64,000 nt of DNA from Homalodisca vitripennis (GCF_021130785.1 NW_025776808.1:1-64000), one strand, 5' to 3'; positions 12,885 through 25,013 are shown, counted from the first letter of the stretch. Numbers and translations are program-made. Notes: generated by a model from the sequence alone, not told the origin.

Positions 12885-13775
12885 CAGAGCCGAGCAGTAC
12901 CGATAAATCCCGAAAATTCCTGACAAACTCTGTACATGCGGCTGATAGCGACCTCAGTTCGGAACGGTTTTCTGATTTCTATTATCTTACGAATTAATGA
13001 GTCGTTTTATATCCGAACACATCTGCAAAACATAGAAATTATATCGAATTAATTATATTAATATTGAACTTTCTTTATAACTCCAAAGACACTTTACAAA
13101 ATGTGAGATGGTGCACAACGAATAAAATGTCATAATCTTTTTGTGCTATTGGAATATATTCAAATTAATAGGGCAAAAAGCAACATATTATAATGTGGAG
13201 TCCTTAATTGGTAGTAAATAAATTAATAATTACACTACAAAATCTGTAATAAGAGTTATGTAATAGCTGTAATAAACTAAGGGTATTAAAAAAGAAACTT
13301 GTGTGTGTGTGTGTAGTACACACACCACACCACTGCTACTGTCCGATGAGACGTTCTGAAAATTATTGATTGTTAGTTCTGAGCTATTTATAATTTTGGA
13401 GGGAAGACCAGTCCAATTTGGGATGAAACGGAAGTGGCTGGATAGTTGATAAGTCAAGCCAGCGTTTCTACGCCAGGTGCAGGGTTGCAGTGTTGGTTGA
13501 CTCACATCTCCTTTCTGTGGCATGTCCTTTGATATCTTATCGTATTTTCTTTTGAGAACTTTAGTATTTGAAACACTTTGTTTAGTATTCATATTTTAGT
13601 AACCTCAAATTATTACGATCAAATTTTAACTTATAGCAATAGCAATATATTTCTCTGTCTGTTTTATAGCTACGCCACTGAATGTAACGAGGTTACTTTG
13701 TTACATTAGACTTCCTTACGTCTTTTTGGGTCTTTCGATACTCCGTTGTATTGGTTTATTTGTATGTAGACAAGA

Positions 13776-13867
13776 GTAATTGCCTGCCATTAATTACGTT
13801 GTAAAATCAAGGTTTAATGAAATAAATTTAATTGCGCTGAGTCCTGCAGCATCCAGCTTTAAAAATG

Positions 13868-13929
<62 letters not shown>

Positions 13930-14140
13930 ACCAAATTACTGAAATGTGTTTAATTCAGAGTAGAAGCTAATAACACAGTGGTACATTTTAAGAGGCTTGT
14001 CACATTGATTGCCTGCAATAATTAAATTGTTCTGCATCCTGCAACATCCAGCTTTGAAAATGTAATTTAAATATATGTATGCTGTACTAAACTACGGAAA
14101 GGGGCTTGAAAATACAGTGATACATTTTAATAGGTTTGCC
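13776..14140. repeat. Two-copy tandem repeat of about 195 bp inside the hAT
   Basis: ATTGCCTGC, then GCAGCATCCAGCTTT and TACATTTTAA-type segments occur in the same order twice (for example at 13846 and 14041). The first copy has been enlarged by the TA microsatellite. Confidence 0.75.
13870..13921. repeat. (AT)n microsatellite, about 52 bp
   Basis: A pure AT dinucleotide run inside the hAT element, in the first unit of the local tandem repeat. Confidence 0.97.
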
Positions 14141-14251
14141 AGGTGCTGAACTAAATTAAATTCAGATGAGTACAGAGCGAGAACGCGCGGACTGCCCATT
14201 CCACTATTCTAATACACGGGCTATCTGTAGTTGGCAGGAGGGGCCCCTCCA

Positions 14252-14313
14252 TCCCCACTCTTTCTCTCCGCCTCGGTTGATCACCCCATTAAATTCCAGG
14301 CGTGAGGAGCTCG
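14252..14313 (-). repeat. 62-bp internal inverted repeat, right arm
   Basis: The perfect reverse complement of 12823-12884. It ends about 120 bases upstream of the transposase start codon, so it would lie in the promoter or leader of that gene. Confidence 0.95.
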
Positions 14314-14433
14314 TGCCATCGTACGGCGCAATTCGTCCTCCGACAAGCCACTGTGCCAGTCGACTGCCTGACGTCTTGAGAAATAGTGCGTACTTTGATC
14401 TTCAAATTGAACACTAAAGTTTTAGTATTAATA

Positions 14434-16266
14434 ATGGATAAGTTTTTAAAAAGAGAAGCTTCATGTAGCAAAAGTAGTTCTGAAGTCTCAAAACCAAAAT
14501 GCCGAAAGTATGATAATGCATATCTACAGTTTGGTTTTACTGAACTTGAAAACACACCTCAGTGTGTTATTTGTAGTGAAGTTTTATCAGTTGAAAGCAT
14601 GAAACCTTCAAAAATGAACCGTCATCTTGAAACTAAGCATTCTGCGCTGAAAAACAAACCAGTCGAGTTTTTCCAGAGAAAACTGCTCCCTTCGCAGTCA
14701 ACAGGTAAATATTAAAAGTCATACTGATGTTAGCAAAAATGCACTCAAAGCTTCGTACGAGGTAGCGCTAAACATTGCTAAAGTGGGGAAGCCACATACC
14801 ATTGCTGAGGAATGAATTCTTCCTGCCGCAATCGATATGGTTTCAAATATGATTAATCCTCAAGAAGCTGACAAGCTAAAGAAAATTCCACTATCAAATG
14901 ACACTGTGTCACGACGAATATCAGACATGGTGAAAGATATTCAGAACCAGCTAAAGATGCAAATAAAAGAAAGCACGTTTTTTTCGATTCAATGCGACGA
15001 ATCAACTGACATTGCTAACTGTGCTCAGTTTTTGCGTTTTATTAGGTATGATTGCGGTCACTCTATTAAGGAAAATGTATTATTTTGCAAATCTTTGCCA
15101 GACCATGCCACAGGTGAAAGTCTTTTTAAAGTGTTCATTGAGGCAACTGAACCATTTGAAATTGATTGGAACAAATTTGTTTCAATTTGTAGTGATGGTG
15201 CAAGAGCCCTTTCGGGTAAAAAACAGCGGATTGATTGCCAGGTTGAAAACGTTAATGCCAAATGCAAACTGGGTGCATTGTTTTTTACATAGACAAGCTT
15301 TGGCAGCTAAAGGAATGCCGGATGACTTGCGTCAAGTTTTGGCTGAGGCTATCAAAGTTGTTAACTACGTCAAGAGTCGACCATTGCAGAGTAAATTACT
15401 TGAAAACTTGTGTGAATAGGTAGGAGCCCTGCACAAACATTTGCTATTCCACACCGAAGTGAGATGGCTGTCCCGGGGTAACGTGTTTGAGTAGGCTGTT
15501 TTCATTGACATCAGAAATGTTGCTTTTTTAATGGACAGTAAACATGAACTTTCCCATTTTTTCAGCGATGAAAAATGATTAATAAAGCTTGCTTACTTAG
15601 CTGATATTTTTTCTAATCTCAACATTTTGAACTCATCCCTACAAGGACCAGAAACAACTATTTTGTATGCTCAAGACCGAGTAAATGCATTTGTAAGAAA
15701 ACTTACTCTTTGGAATACAAGAATAAAAGATGAAGACTTTGAAAATTTCCATCTTACACAAGAACTCAAGGAGTATGTCTCAAGTATTGGTGACACACCC
15801 ATTGACACATCATCTCTCTCATTACTCATATCATCATACCTTGAAGCCTTGATAAAGCAGTTGAATGATTATATTCCTGTTAAAGATACAAGTGGATCTG
15901 TGTGGATAACAAAACCATTTTCCGAAAAAGCTGTTCAAAAAGCTGAATTGAATGCTGGCCTCCACGATGAACTGATAGATATATCAAGTGATCAGTCAAT
16001 GAAACTAACTTTTGACGATGTTTGTCCCGACAAGTTTTGGTTAAGTATAAAGAAGGAACCCAGAATTGACCAAAGTAGCGTTGAAGATTTTGATACCTTT
16101 TTCTATTTCTTACAATTGTGAAAAAGGATTTTCCACAATGGTGAATTTAAAAACCAAATCAAGAAATCGTTTGGCACTGGAAAATGATATTATTTTGTGT
16201 TTGACAAAAGTCAACCCAGACATTCTACAGTTAGTTAATTCAAAGCAAGCTCAAGTTTCTCATTAA
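14434..16266 (+). pseudogene. hAT transposase with BED zinc finger, broken
   Basis: I chose the ATG at 14434 (MDKFLKREASCSK), the usual start style for this group, rather than 14386. The N-terminus has a BED-type finger, CVIC followed by HLETKH. The middle carries the hAT core (STFFSIQCDESTDIAN, then VSICSDGARALSG). The C-terminus has the dimerisation segment (YNCEKGFSTMVNLKTKSRNR) and ends KQAQVSH at 16266. It resembles the ZBED5/SCAN-domain-type hAT proteins. I see a frameshift near 14700, stops at 14813, 15417, 15492 and 15576, and frameshifts near 15285 and 16090. At least six lesions make it inactive. Its codon use is GC-richer than the flanks. Confidence 0.9.
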
Positions 16267-16660
16267 GTCATTCTGCTGTACTTTAAAAAAATTTATTTTT
16301 TGCAAAGTATTTTGTGTAGTGTGCCTTTTTTAGAATATACAAATTTAGTCTCACAACAATAAGGCCTACGTTACGATACAAGCGGCGCGGCAGGCACCAT
16401 CATTTTTAGCAGCGATGTTGAGTCATTTAGAGCTCCATTTGTTCCTTTTTGTTAATTATAGTTGTATTTTAAAATAGTATTGATTAATTGTAAATTGATT
16501 AAATATACTTATTGTATTTAACAAGCGGACTCAACTCAGTTTCTAAATAGTACATGGTCGCTTCATTTGATATTCGCCGCTCATATGGTATATATGGCCT
16601 GAGTTTTTTAGTTTTTTTCATTTATCACCTATCTCGCGACCCCCCCCCCAGACCTGTCCC

Positions 16661-16680
16661 GCGACCCCCCTGGGGGTCGC
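16661..16680. repeat. Subterminal hairpin of the hAT right end
   Basis: GCGACCCCC and GGGGGTCGC form a perfect 9-bp stem around a 2-base loop, 23 bases inside the right end. Confidence 0.85.
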
Positions 16681-16688
16681 GACCCACC

Positions 16689-16703
16689 GGTTGAGAACCC
16701 CTG
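16689..16703 (-). repeat. hAT right terminal inverted repeat
   Basis: Reads CAGGGGTTCTCAACC on the minus strand. Confidence 0.92.
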
Positions 16704-16711
16704 GTCTAGTT
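16704..16711. repeat. Target-site duplication, right copy (GTCTAGTT)
   Basis: A perfect match to 12461-12468. Confidence 0.93.
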
Positions 16712-19410
16712 TATAGATGATATATGTTTAGAATTGATATGCTATGAGATAATTGTGTATTATTTAAGAATTTTTGAAATAAAAACCTAAACAGTCATGT
16801 ACACGCCGAAGGCATAAAAGCGTGAAATACTACGTAGTAAATTTTCTTCGAACCTATTAATTACATTAACTTAAATCTTTAACATTTATATAAAAATATA
16901 CACAAAATAACTGTGATATAATGATTGTCGTTTATCTTAGTAGTATATTAAAGTAAAAATATTATATATAATAACATTTATTTAATTACGTTTTTATTTT
17001 TCTGCAGTACATCAAATTCAGCTTTAAAGTAAAATTGGTTTAACATTCAAGTTGTTGTACGCAGATAATAATGATAAAAGTTGACGACAACGAATCTTAA
17101 AACTTTTGAGCGGACCCGCACTGCGTCTCTGCCCGAGTTGACAAAGTAACAAATCCTTCAATCTGACTGGCCAAAATACACTGACTCAAGCCTAGACTTG
17201 CATAAATATTATAACTTATAATTCATTTAATTAGTTATGTAATAAATTACACGATTTTATATTACCATATATAAAAAAGTTGAAGATCCTATCTAAAATC
17301 TAAAAAAGAGCTATGAAGAAGGTTTGAAATAATTTGGAAAGAAATTAGGATTGCCCTGCATATCAATAATAAGTCGAAGTTTAGGTCGACTTAAGTAACA
17401 GTACCTTTTAACGCAACAAAATAGTTTAAATAGTCTACGTTCTATAGAAAACAAAAATAACGTTTTTCTCAAATTATGTTCGTTATAGTTATGGGTACAT
17501 TTAACACCGACTGTCGGACACATAAATAACAGTTATATCACCACTAGACAACAGACAAAGTTGCCACTTGAGAGTCTGTATATAGTATAGTATGTTGACA
17601 AGGTGATATGGTTGAGATTTAGAGCCCCCTATCCCTTCTCGTGGCATCTCGACAGCAGGAGGTGGATCCAACCACCAATTTTACTCATCCTGAAAATCCT
17701 GCCACTCCGAAAGCAAATGTGAAGGTCCTTTCAAAACCAAACTGGATGTTTTTAGCTTTTAGTCTTAAGCGACAGAGAAAAATAAAATCTAGTCGCAATT
17801 CTTACATATATGTAATTGTGGACAACAAAGGAGTGGTGTGTAGATGGTGAGGGTGTAGACTCACCGAACTGTCTGCGGACATACATGTAAACATCGTTAA
17901 CTGTTCTTGTGGAAGAACTGGAGCAGAGCAAGGCAGACTCGCAGTTTAAAAAACGTTGAGTGAGCCGGAAGATTTACAGGTGATTGGCCTTGGGATTTAT
18001 ATTGATATGATTAGAAGCTATAATTAAATATATTGACTAAATTTTATTACAGTAACGTTTTAAACTTGAAATATATATGGGTTTAAAACCATTCAGTCAT
18101 AACAGTTGGTTAAAAATCAGGGCGTTAAATGTCCTGTGGCTTCTTTTAAATCGATTTCATAAAATATGCCTATTGGAATCACCCTCATGACAGAATTTCC
18201 TGAAAATTTTTTTAATTAATTTTGGATTTGTAACGGTGTATAAATAATATTTGCACTGCATATAACGAGATATGTAATTTAATAGAGTAGGCTATGTTAT
18301 TTTATTTTACTCACCAAACTTATGGTCAGATAATTTTAGTTATGAGATAAATAGTTCAAGATTTTGCTAAATCTTGATAAATAGTTATCCAACCAATGCC
18401 CTCTCTCTATACTTATCTTTTGTTTAGTTAATCTGCACTTCTGTTTCTAGTTTTAAAATTATTTAATATTGACTATTGGTGAAGAAAGACAGGAGAATAC
18501 TTCTTCAAATTACTTTACATATTGTTTATTAAATCAAGGTATATTTCATCTTACAAGTTCAAATTCAAAATTTGCATTCAATAAAATAATCTTTGTTCAA
18601 TAGCCCGAATATTTATATTCAATCCATTAAATGGTTACATAAAATATCTATCGTCTATAAACTTTCTAAAGGAAGGATTAATTTTTTAATTAAATTAATT
18701 AAATTAAAATTCAATAATTATAGAGTTAAAATAAAACTCGAACTAAAACTAAACTTACTTATAAAATTGAAATAAAACGTGTCATTTCTAAATTTAATTC
18801 AAAATAAATCAAATTATGCTCCCTTACAAGCATAACTAATTAAAAATTCAATTAAAACTTCATTAAAAATTTTTCGCGCTACTAGTTCTATTTCCTGTTG
18901 CAGTTGGCACATATTCAAAGTAAACAACTATAATTGTACTATTTTATTTCTAAAATTGTTTATTTCAACTTTACAAATCATTATCTAATAATTTATTATA
19001 ACCCTAGAATATCAAACTTCTATTGCAAACAACCTTTATAGAATATTGAAGTAAAAAACTTTACTTGAACAAAATCTTGCTTTAAACTTGTAATCTTTTA
19101 TAGTAATTTCGTCAAGTTCTAAATTTATGTTTTCCAATAGTATTGGAATAATAAAAATTCCATGTAAAAGAAAAACTAATTAGTAAACAATAACCTTCCC
19201 AACGAAAATCGTAATTCAAATATGAAATTTATTCATACGTAAAATCCCACGCATAACAATTTTTCGACACTAAAAGTGCCAACAACCAAATATTGCACCA
19301 AAGGCTGAAAGTGCCGCAAACATCATTAGTCAGATGGCTATTTGTGTTACCATTCCATATTGTTACATTTTATATAATCGTAATTAGTTGGCTTACAAAT
19401 TTATTTATCC

Positions 19411-19580
19411 TACGATTTCTTTGTTGCCACCACGATTAATCAGAACAGTTTTACAATATTCGCTAAGGCTCAACCAACCCCCATAAAGTGATATGCAACA
19501 TCATTAAATTCAATGTTCTCTATGTAGAAATTAAACTCCATGCAAAAGTTTACGTCTATACGTCAGTTCGTTCTACATAT
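19411..19580 (-). repeat. Dispersed repeat family, copy A
   Basis: Shares with 51745-51935, 57840-58013 and (inverted) 47725-47955 a series of blocks: TTGTTGCCA, ATATTCGCTAA, CTCAACC, CCCATA, GATATGCA and AACATCATTAAATTCA. The copies are diverged. Confidence 0.7.
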
Positions 19581-21100
19581 ATATCATACACATAGTCTAC
19601 TAGTACTTAGTACTTTTCAAATAAATTAAAATACAAAACACAAAAACAATAACCTGGCCATTAATGAAGGAAGAAATGGTGCAGAGTAGGAGTACCATAC
19701 TGCGTGTTCTTAGATTTATTGAAGAGATACGGGCGGGTAAGATTCACTCTTCAGATACCATACTGATAGACATATCGATAAAATAGGACTTAGGCCAGCC
19801 ACAATTACTGATGCAAAATAATATTTACTTCTTAAGTCAGTCCTTAGTCAATAAGAGATAAAAATACATTTATTTTTAATAACTTCCAGTGACTCTCAAC
19901 ACATACAATAATGTATGAAGAATAATTAACGCCCATTGATTACTCTGAGTTCCGCTTAACGGCCTTTTCAACCCAAAATATTTTTATTTAATGAACTGGG
20001 CGACCCAAGAGAAATCTTGTTTTGAAAACTCTGCTCAAACTGACGGTTGAGCCCTAGCCATTCATATTGTAAAGGGTAATTTGGTTTAGTGAGATATTCT
20101 TTACATTGGAACGCCAGTGTACAACTATACCCAACAAACTTTTCTCTTCTGATGAAATATTTTTTCAGGAACACGTTTTTTGGTCAATCCAAGTAGAGCC
20201 GAAACATATTTCATATTGTATTTTTCTAGGATTTATTTAATCAAATATTTTACAATTTAAAAGCATTTAAAATTGCTCAAGAACATTTAAATCTCTTCTT
20301 TAAAGAATCAAAATAAACTAGAATTCCAGATCAGGAGATTTCTGTGAAGGATAATGTCGTGTTTCGTCCCTCATTACGAACGTGAAAGTTAAGAAGAAAA
20401 AGTTGTTATGTTTACCTAAATAGGTTGATTTCCCTGATTTATGATTCTGGAAAATGTTGACTCTGCTCGATGTGCACTTCAAGGTCAAGTCAGGACCGAA
20501 ATGGTACCCTGACTGGGCAGCAAAGGTATTTCGAAAATTTGGGACTATTTTCTTCTTCTCTTTCGCAATCACAATATTGGTGCTTGTTATAGCAGATTTG
20601 TAGCATTTTTCTGCCCACTCTTTGATTCGAATTTTCCAACAGCAAAGTTCGCAAAGTGGAAGACACTGCCTCTCAATAACCCTGGTTTTGTGTTCAGCGG
20701 CTTTCGAAATTTGTACTAGTTATCACCAGTTAATAAAGAAGTTTCCCTTTTCTAATGGATTGAAGGAACTGGGAGAAAATTTTTCACTAAACGATTGTAA
20801 AGACTATTTCAGGAGGTTGTGAAAATTTGTCTTCTAAATTTCTTTCTGTTTGTAGTATATCTTATGAACAAATTTAGATTTATACATTCTCAAACTACAT
20901 CTATACATACTTATACGCAAGAATAGATTTGATGGTGTAGCATATCTCTCCAAGAGATTTTGCTGAAGTTGTATATTCCTACAAATAATTCAGTTATGTA
21001 CTGGAAAGATTGCATTTGCCCTATCTCTCTGCAGAATAGCTCATGAAACTTCATTTTTACGTACGTAATATCGTAATATACAGTTTAATGAAGCTCCTCA

Positions 21101-21145
21101 CGAGATCAGCTGAGCGTTAGCGAAGCCTATCACTCAATAGGCTAG
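21101..21145 (+). repeat. Dispersed repeat family, short fragment E
   Basis: Contains GCTGAGCGTTAGCGAAGCC followed by TATCACTC. This joins the GCTGAGCGTTAG block and the GAAGCCTATCACTC block that occur at opposite ends of the copy at 47725-47955. Confidence 0.6.
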
Positions 21146-21190
21146 CAAAACACTCTTATATCATTATAGGGATAGGATCTGTGTGCATTA

Positions 21191-21216
21191 GGGGCCGTTC
21201 AAGTATTACGTAAGCA
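21191..21216 (+). repeat. Zator-like left terminal inverted repeat (26 bp)
   Basis: A perfect complement of 25014-25039; preceded by TTA. Confidence 0.95.
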
Positions 21217-21270
21217 CTATGGGGGGGCGGGGGGGTCTTTGCTTTGCTTATTTTGGATGACATGGGGGGT
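21206..21270 (+). repeat. G-rich subterminal block, left
   Basis: TTACGTAAGCA, then G-runs and CTTTGCTTTGCTT, then more G-runs. It recurs in direct orientation at 24928-25000. Several G-runs of six or more could form quadruplexes. Confidence 0.8.
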
Positions 21271-21399
21271 AGGGGAGTCTAGATGATGATTACGTCATCG
21301 GTAGTTATTATCTTTTTTACACGAATGGCAACCCACACATTGTCTTTGCTTGAAAACGAAACGCATTTTCGGGGATTCCCGCAAGTAATACATACGTTT

Positions 21400-21470
21400 A
21401 GTGAACAGTGCGCGGTAATTCCCCTACTCGCGTTAGAACCGAGTAAGGGAGTTACCGCGCGCTGTTCACT
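21400..21470. repeat. 31-bp-stem hairpin upstream of the Zator-like gene
   Basis: Arms 21400-21430 (AGTGAACAGTGCGCGG...) and 21440-21470 pair at 28 of 31 positions around a 9-base loop. All three mismatches are transitions that still allow G-U pairing in RNA on one strand. It lies about 135 bases before the start codon and is much GC-richer than its surroundings. Confidence 0.9.
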
Positions 21471-21844
21471 TGTCTAAATTTCCTCTATCAGTGTATTGTT
21501 TCGTTTGGATGCTATAGCGAGTAGACGTATTGTAAGCATAGTAAAGCAAGTTAACATTTGTGTTACCATTCATTCCATTAGCCAAAGTTTAATGTTTAAA
21601 TAAGATGTCGTTTCAAATAGACAAATCCAAGTTATACCAAAAATTGTTTGAAAGTTTTAAAAAATCTCATACAAGTACGAAAGTACAAAATGTACAAAAG
21701 TTAGTTAACGAAGTGTGGCGAAATTACAAATTACAAGCAAAATCCGACAAGGAACTTGAAATTATTATTGTATCTAAGAGAACCGAAGAAGAATTGCAAG
21801 CGGCGACTAAGAATAAATCCAATCTACTACATTTTTTTTCTAAG

Positions 21845-22592
21845 GTGAGTGACGAAATCATTTTAGGTACCTATGAATACCTACTATAAATATTAGAAAT
21901 CGCCAAAAAGTTTCTCTTTGCTAATTAGAAAATATTATGGCCTATCTTAAAGTAAAGAGGTAATATTCATTATATAGATTTATTTCTTATAATTGATTCC
22001 GTCAATTGGTCACAAAATACAGGATGTTAGTTTTATACACATATATATATACCTACAGAAAACTATAATCTATTCAAATAGGTATTTAACAGAATGTAAA
22101 CAATCTTTATATGTCTTTTTATTGAAATATGTGGTTTAAAATTGTAAACTGTGTAAAATCTGTTGTAATTCATTTAAAAACTCAACAAATATTAAAATTG
22201 CTTTTCTGTAAGTACATAAAGGTGCGTACAGACATCGCGAGGCGTGCGCCGCTAATGGTTCGCACGTATAGATGTGCCTCAGGTTGATGTATGCGAGACG
22301 AACCATTCGCGGCGCAAGCCTCGCGATGTCTGTACGCACCTTTACAAATATCTGATTTTATAATTGCATATTTCAATAAAAAGACATATCAAGATTGTTT
22401 ACATTCTTTTAAATACCTACTTGAATAGAGTATAACACCCTGTATTTTGTGACCGGAACGAATTGCTCGTTTAAAGATATTAGATTTAAAGCCATAGGGT
22501 TTTGTATTTACCATATATATTGCCATACGTTGTATTTATGTAGCTTAATAAGAGAATCTTTAGCAGAACCCATAGAAAGTTTTTATTTTTAG
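21845..22592 (+). other. Intron of the Zator-like transposase
   Basis: GTGAGT donor and TTTATTTTTAG acceptor; the exons on both sides share one frame. The intron is swollen by a foldback element. Confidence 0.75.
22008..22454. mobile_element. Foldback MITE inside the transposase intron
   Basis: Outer arms: GGTCACAAAATACAGG at 22008 is mirrored by the complement ending at 22454, and matching continues to 22131/22367 with one gap of about 35 bases. An inner hairpin pairs 22218-22262 with 22299-22343 at 43 of 45 positions (arm GGTGCGTACAGACATCGCGA). There is no coding capacity. Confidence 0.85.
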
Positions 22593-24927
22593 GCAACCTG
22601 TAAACCTGCAGAAAAAACACAAATTACACAGCCAGCTTCAAATATTAAAAAACAGGAAGAAGATAAAATAAAAACCGGTAATGAATCACAACAGCAATGC
22701 GAAATTAATAAAAATACAGATAAACAGAGACCAAAACCTTCTCAGGAAGCTATGAAAAATAAGATTGCTCTACTCGAAAAAAATCTGAATGCTTTGTATT
22801 CTGCCAGAGATACTATGCCAAGCCGTGCTGAAGTTGATAAACAGATCATTAAGTTGCGCGATGAAATAAAAACAGCAAAACAGTCTTTAAACAGGAAGGT
22901 TCAAAACGTAGTTGCCCAGAAGAAACACAGGGATGGTATGAAAAGAAAGTTAGAAGATATTTGTCATGAAAATCCAGAAATGAAAAAAAGACTATCTCTG
23001 AGGGATTCAGTGGGACGTCCTAATCTTGAAAGCAATCAACCTTTACTATTGAAAGCAATCGCGGATATAGTTTATTTGGGAGTGCAGCAGATGATAGAAG
23101 ACGAACGGAATCAATTCGCAGCGTAAAAACTCTTAATGAACTCACACAAGAATTACGTAAATAAAATGGGATTTGACATTAGTCGCAGTGGGACATATCT
23201 TCGTTTGATTCCCAGAAAATCTAATTCTGCAGAGGGACGAAGACATGTATCGACAGTCCCTGTTAAGCTCATTCGGGCTCAAAGTGATCACCACAAGAGC
23301 CACTTAGATAGCAAGTTCGCTGAAACATCAATCCATTATTTAGAGAACATAGCATCCATACTAGGACCAGATCAAGTATTTTTCATATCTCAAGATGATA
23401 AAGCTCGAGTCCCTATTGGCGTAACTGCGGTAAATAAGCAAGCACCTCTTCTAATGCAGATGGAATATAGAATCAAATTGCCTGATCACGATTGGATAAT
23501 CGCTGAGCGTCATAAATTAATACCATCTGTTTATGCTGGTATCAAAATCACTTCCAATATGCTAGGACAACCGCAAGCCGTTGGATATTCTGGACCAACA
23601 TACATCACTATTCGAAGTGGAAAGCATAGTTCATCTACTGCTAATACTCATGCTCAGGATTTCGAGACGCTTCTCGAACTTCAAGAGTTTCGACCATTAG
23701 CTAAAACTGACCATGGACTAGTAAAACCAGTGGTAATCATGACGGTTGATGGAGGGCCAGATGAAAATCCGCGTTATCAAAAAGTCATACGGTTTGCTAT
23801 ACAACACTTTAAGCGACATGATCTCGATGCATTGTTTTTAGCTACCAATGCTCCCGGAAGAAGTGCGTATAACAGAGTAGAGCGCAGAATGGCTCCTCTT
23901 AGTCGGGAACTGGCTGGTTTAATATTGCCTCATGACCATTTTGGGTCTCATTTGGATGAACGTGGCGTTACAATTGATGAACATTTAGAAAGATCTAATT
24001 TAGAATTTGCAGGAAATGTATTAGCTGAAGTATGGAGTTCAATGGAAATTGATGGCTATAATGTTAATGCAAAATATGTTGGGGCAGGTGAACAAGATCT
24101 TCCTGATTTTCCAGACATTAAATGGTATTCAGAACATGTGCGTGAAAGCCAATACTTGCTCCAAATTGTAAAATGTAGAAATACAGAATGCTGTCGTCCA
24201 AGAAGTGGCCTATTTAGATTACTAGACAAGTTTCTTCCACCACCTGTAAAAGTAAAACAAACAGTTGATGACTTGGTTTTAAATGAAGGAGGGCAATTTC
24301 TTAATCTTCCAGTCAATTTAGCTCTACGCTTAAGTGCTTCACTCAAAGATTTCCTGCAAATGCCATACGATTATTTTTGTCCGACGGTACAATTGAGGCT
24401 ATCAAGTCGAACATGCAAAACGTGTGGTCTTTATCATGCTTCCGTCAAGTCACTAAATCGTCACATCGAAAAGATCCATAAGAAAGTAAACACGCACACT
24501 GATAGGAAAGTTAGACCTGTAAGAGTCGCTGCTCGTCGTGCTAATGAACTGATGTGCATTATTCAAAACTTAGAGCACCATGATGTTGAATGGCTCGATG
24601 AGAATGACGTAGACATTCCAAAATCGGATGAAAGCGAGCAGACTCACAACACTGAGCAGCAATCGAAGCAATCCAATGTCATCGAAAACTTAGAATCATG
24701 GATTCGGGTTTCATGGACTGAAGACTGTTAATTTGAATTTAATATATGTACCAAAAATTTAAAATAAAGTTTGTTATGTTAGTAAGATATAATATTTTTG
24801 TCCTTTACTCAATGTTGAATACCGTTTCAGTAAAATATAATCTCTATCCTAAATCTATTTTCTTATTTTTCAAATTATAATTATAACGTTATAAAATTAA
24901 AAAAACAATACATTAATTGACAAATGT

Positions 24928-25000
24928 TTACGTAAGCATGGGGGGAGGGGGTAAGAGCTTTGCTTTACTTTTGCTGACAAGGGGGATGGGGGGGTAAATA
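24928..25000 (+). repeat. G-rich subterminal block, right (direct copy)
   Basis: TTACGTAAGCA, G-runs, CTTTGCTTTACTT and further G-runs in the same orientation as the left block. The right end thus holds a partial direct copy of the left end just inside the true inverted terminus. Confidence 0.8.
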
Positions 25001-25013
25001 ATTGCAATAAATC

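Larger units (their letters stand above)
12469..16703 (+). mobile_element. hAT DNA transposon, BED-finger type, 4235 bp, inactive
   Basis: The ends CAGTGGTTCTCAACC (left) and the complement of CAGGGGTTCTCAACC (right) match at 14 of 15 positions. They are flanked by perfect 8-bp target duplications GTCTAGTT at 12461-12468 and 16704-16711. An 8-bp duplication and CAG-type ends are hallmarks of the hAT superfamily. Inside lie a degraded transposase, a TA microsatellite, a 62-bp perfect inverted repeat and a short tandem repeat. The clean ends show one insertion that has not been rearranged at its borders. The broken transposase means it could move only with enzyme from another copy. Confidence 0.93.
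16712..21187. other. AT-rich DNA between the hAT and Zator-like elements
   Basis: Apart from one dispersed-repeat copy (19411-19580) and another fragment near 21101, I see nothing I can name. Frames at 17641-17850 and 20318-20572 (minus) look like chance; the GC is slightly raised around 20330-20820. Confidence 0.5.
21605..24731 (+). pseudogene. Zator-like DDE transposase, two exons, nearly intact
   Basis: Exon 1 (21605-21844, 80 codons from ATG) ends AAG before GTGAGT. Exon 2 starts at 22593 after TTTATTTTTAG and keeps the frame. The N-terminal part is coiled-coil-like (ALLEKNLNALYS...). The catalytic part, numbered from the ATG at 23136, has QDDKARVPIG (D87/D88), TVDGGPDENP (D205) and NRVERRMAP (E249), plausible DDE residues. 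A C2H2 finger (CKTC...HIEKIH) starts at residue 427. The frame is lost by one missing base near 23083, which exposes a TAA at 23124, and is regained by one extra base near 23165. In the other frame the bridge reads SAADDRRRTES then VKTLNELTQEL, clearly coding. A full product would need both lesions bypassed; the 23136 ORF alone retains the catalytic part. Confidence 0.85.

Noticed and set aside
13230..13592. 120-codon minus-strand frame inside the hAT element
   Set aside because: No recognisable domain and it runs through a GT/CA microsatellite; a nested gene cannot be supported.
15058..15267. Minus-strand 69-codon frame
   Set aside because: Shadow of the hAT transposase core on the other strand.
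24056..24346. Minus-strand 96-codon frame
   Set aside because: Shadow of the Zator-like transposase gene.
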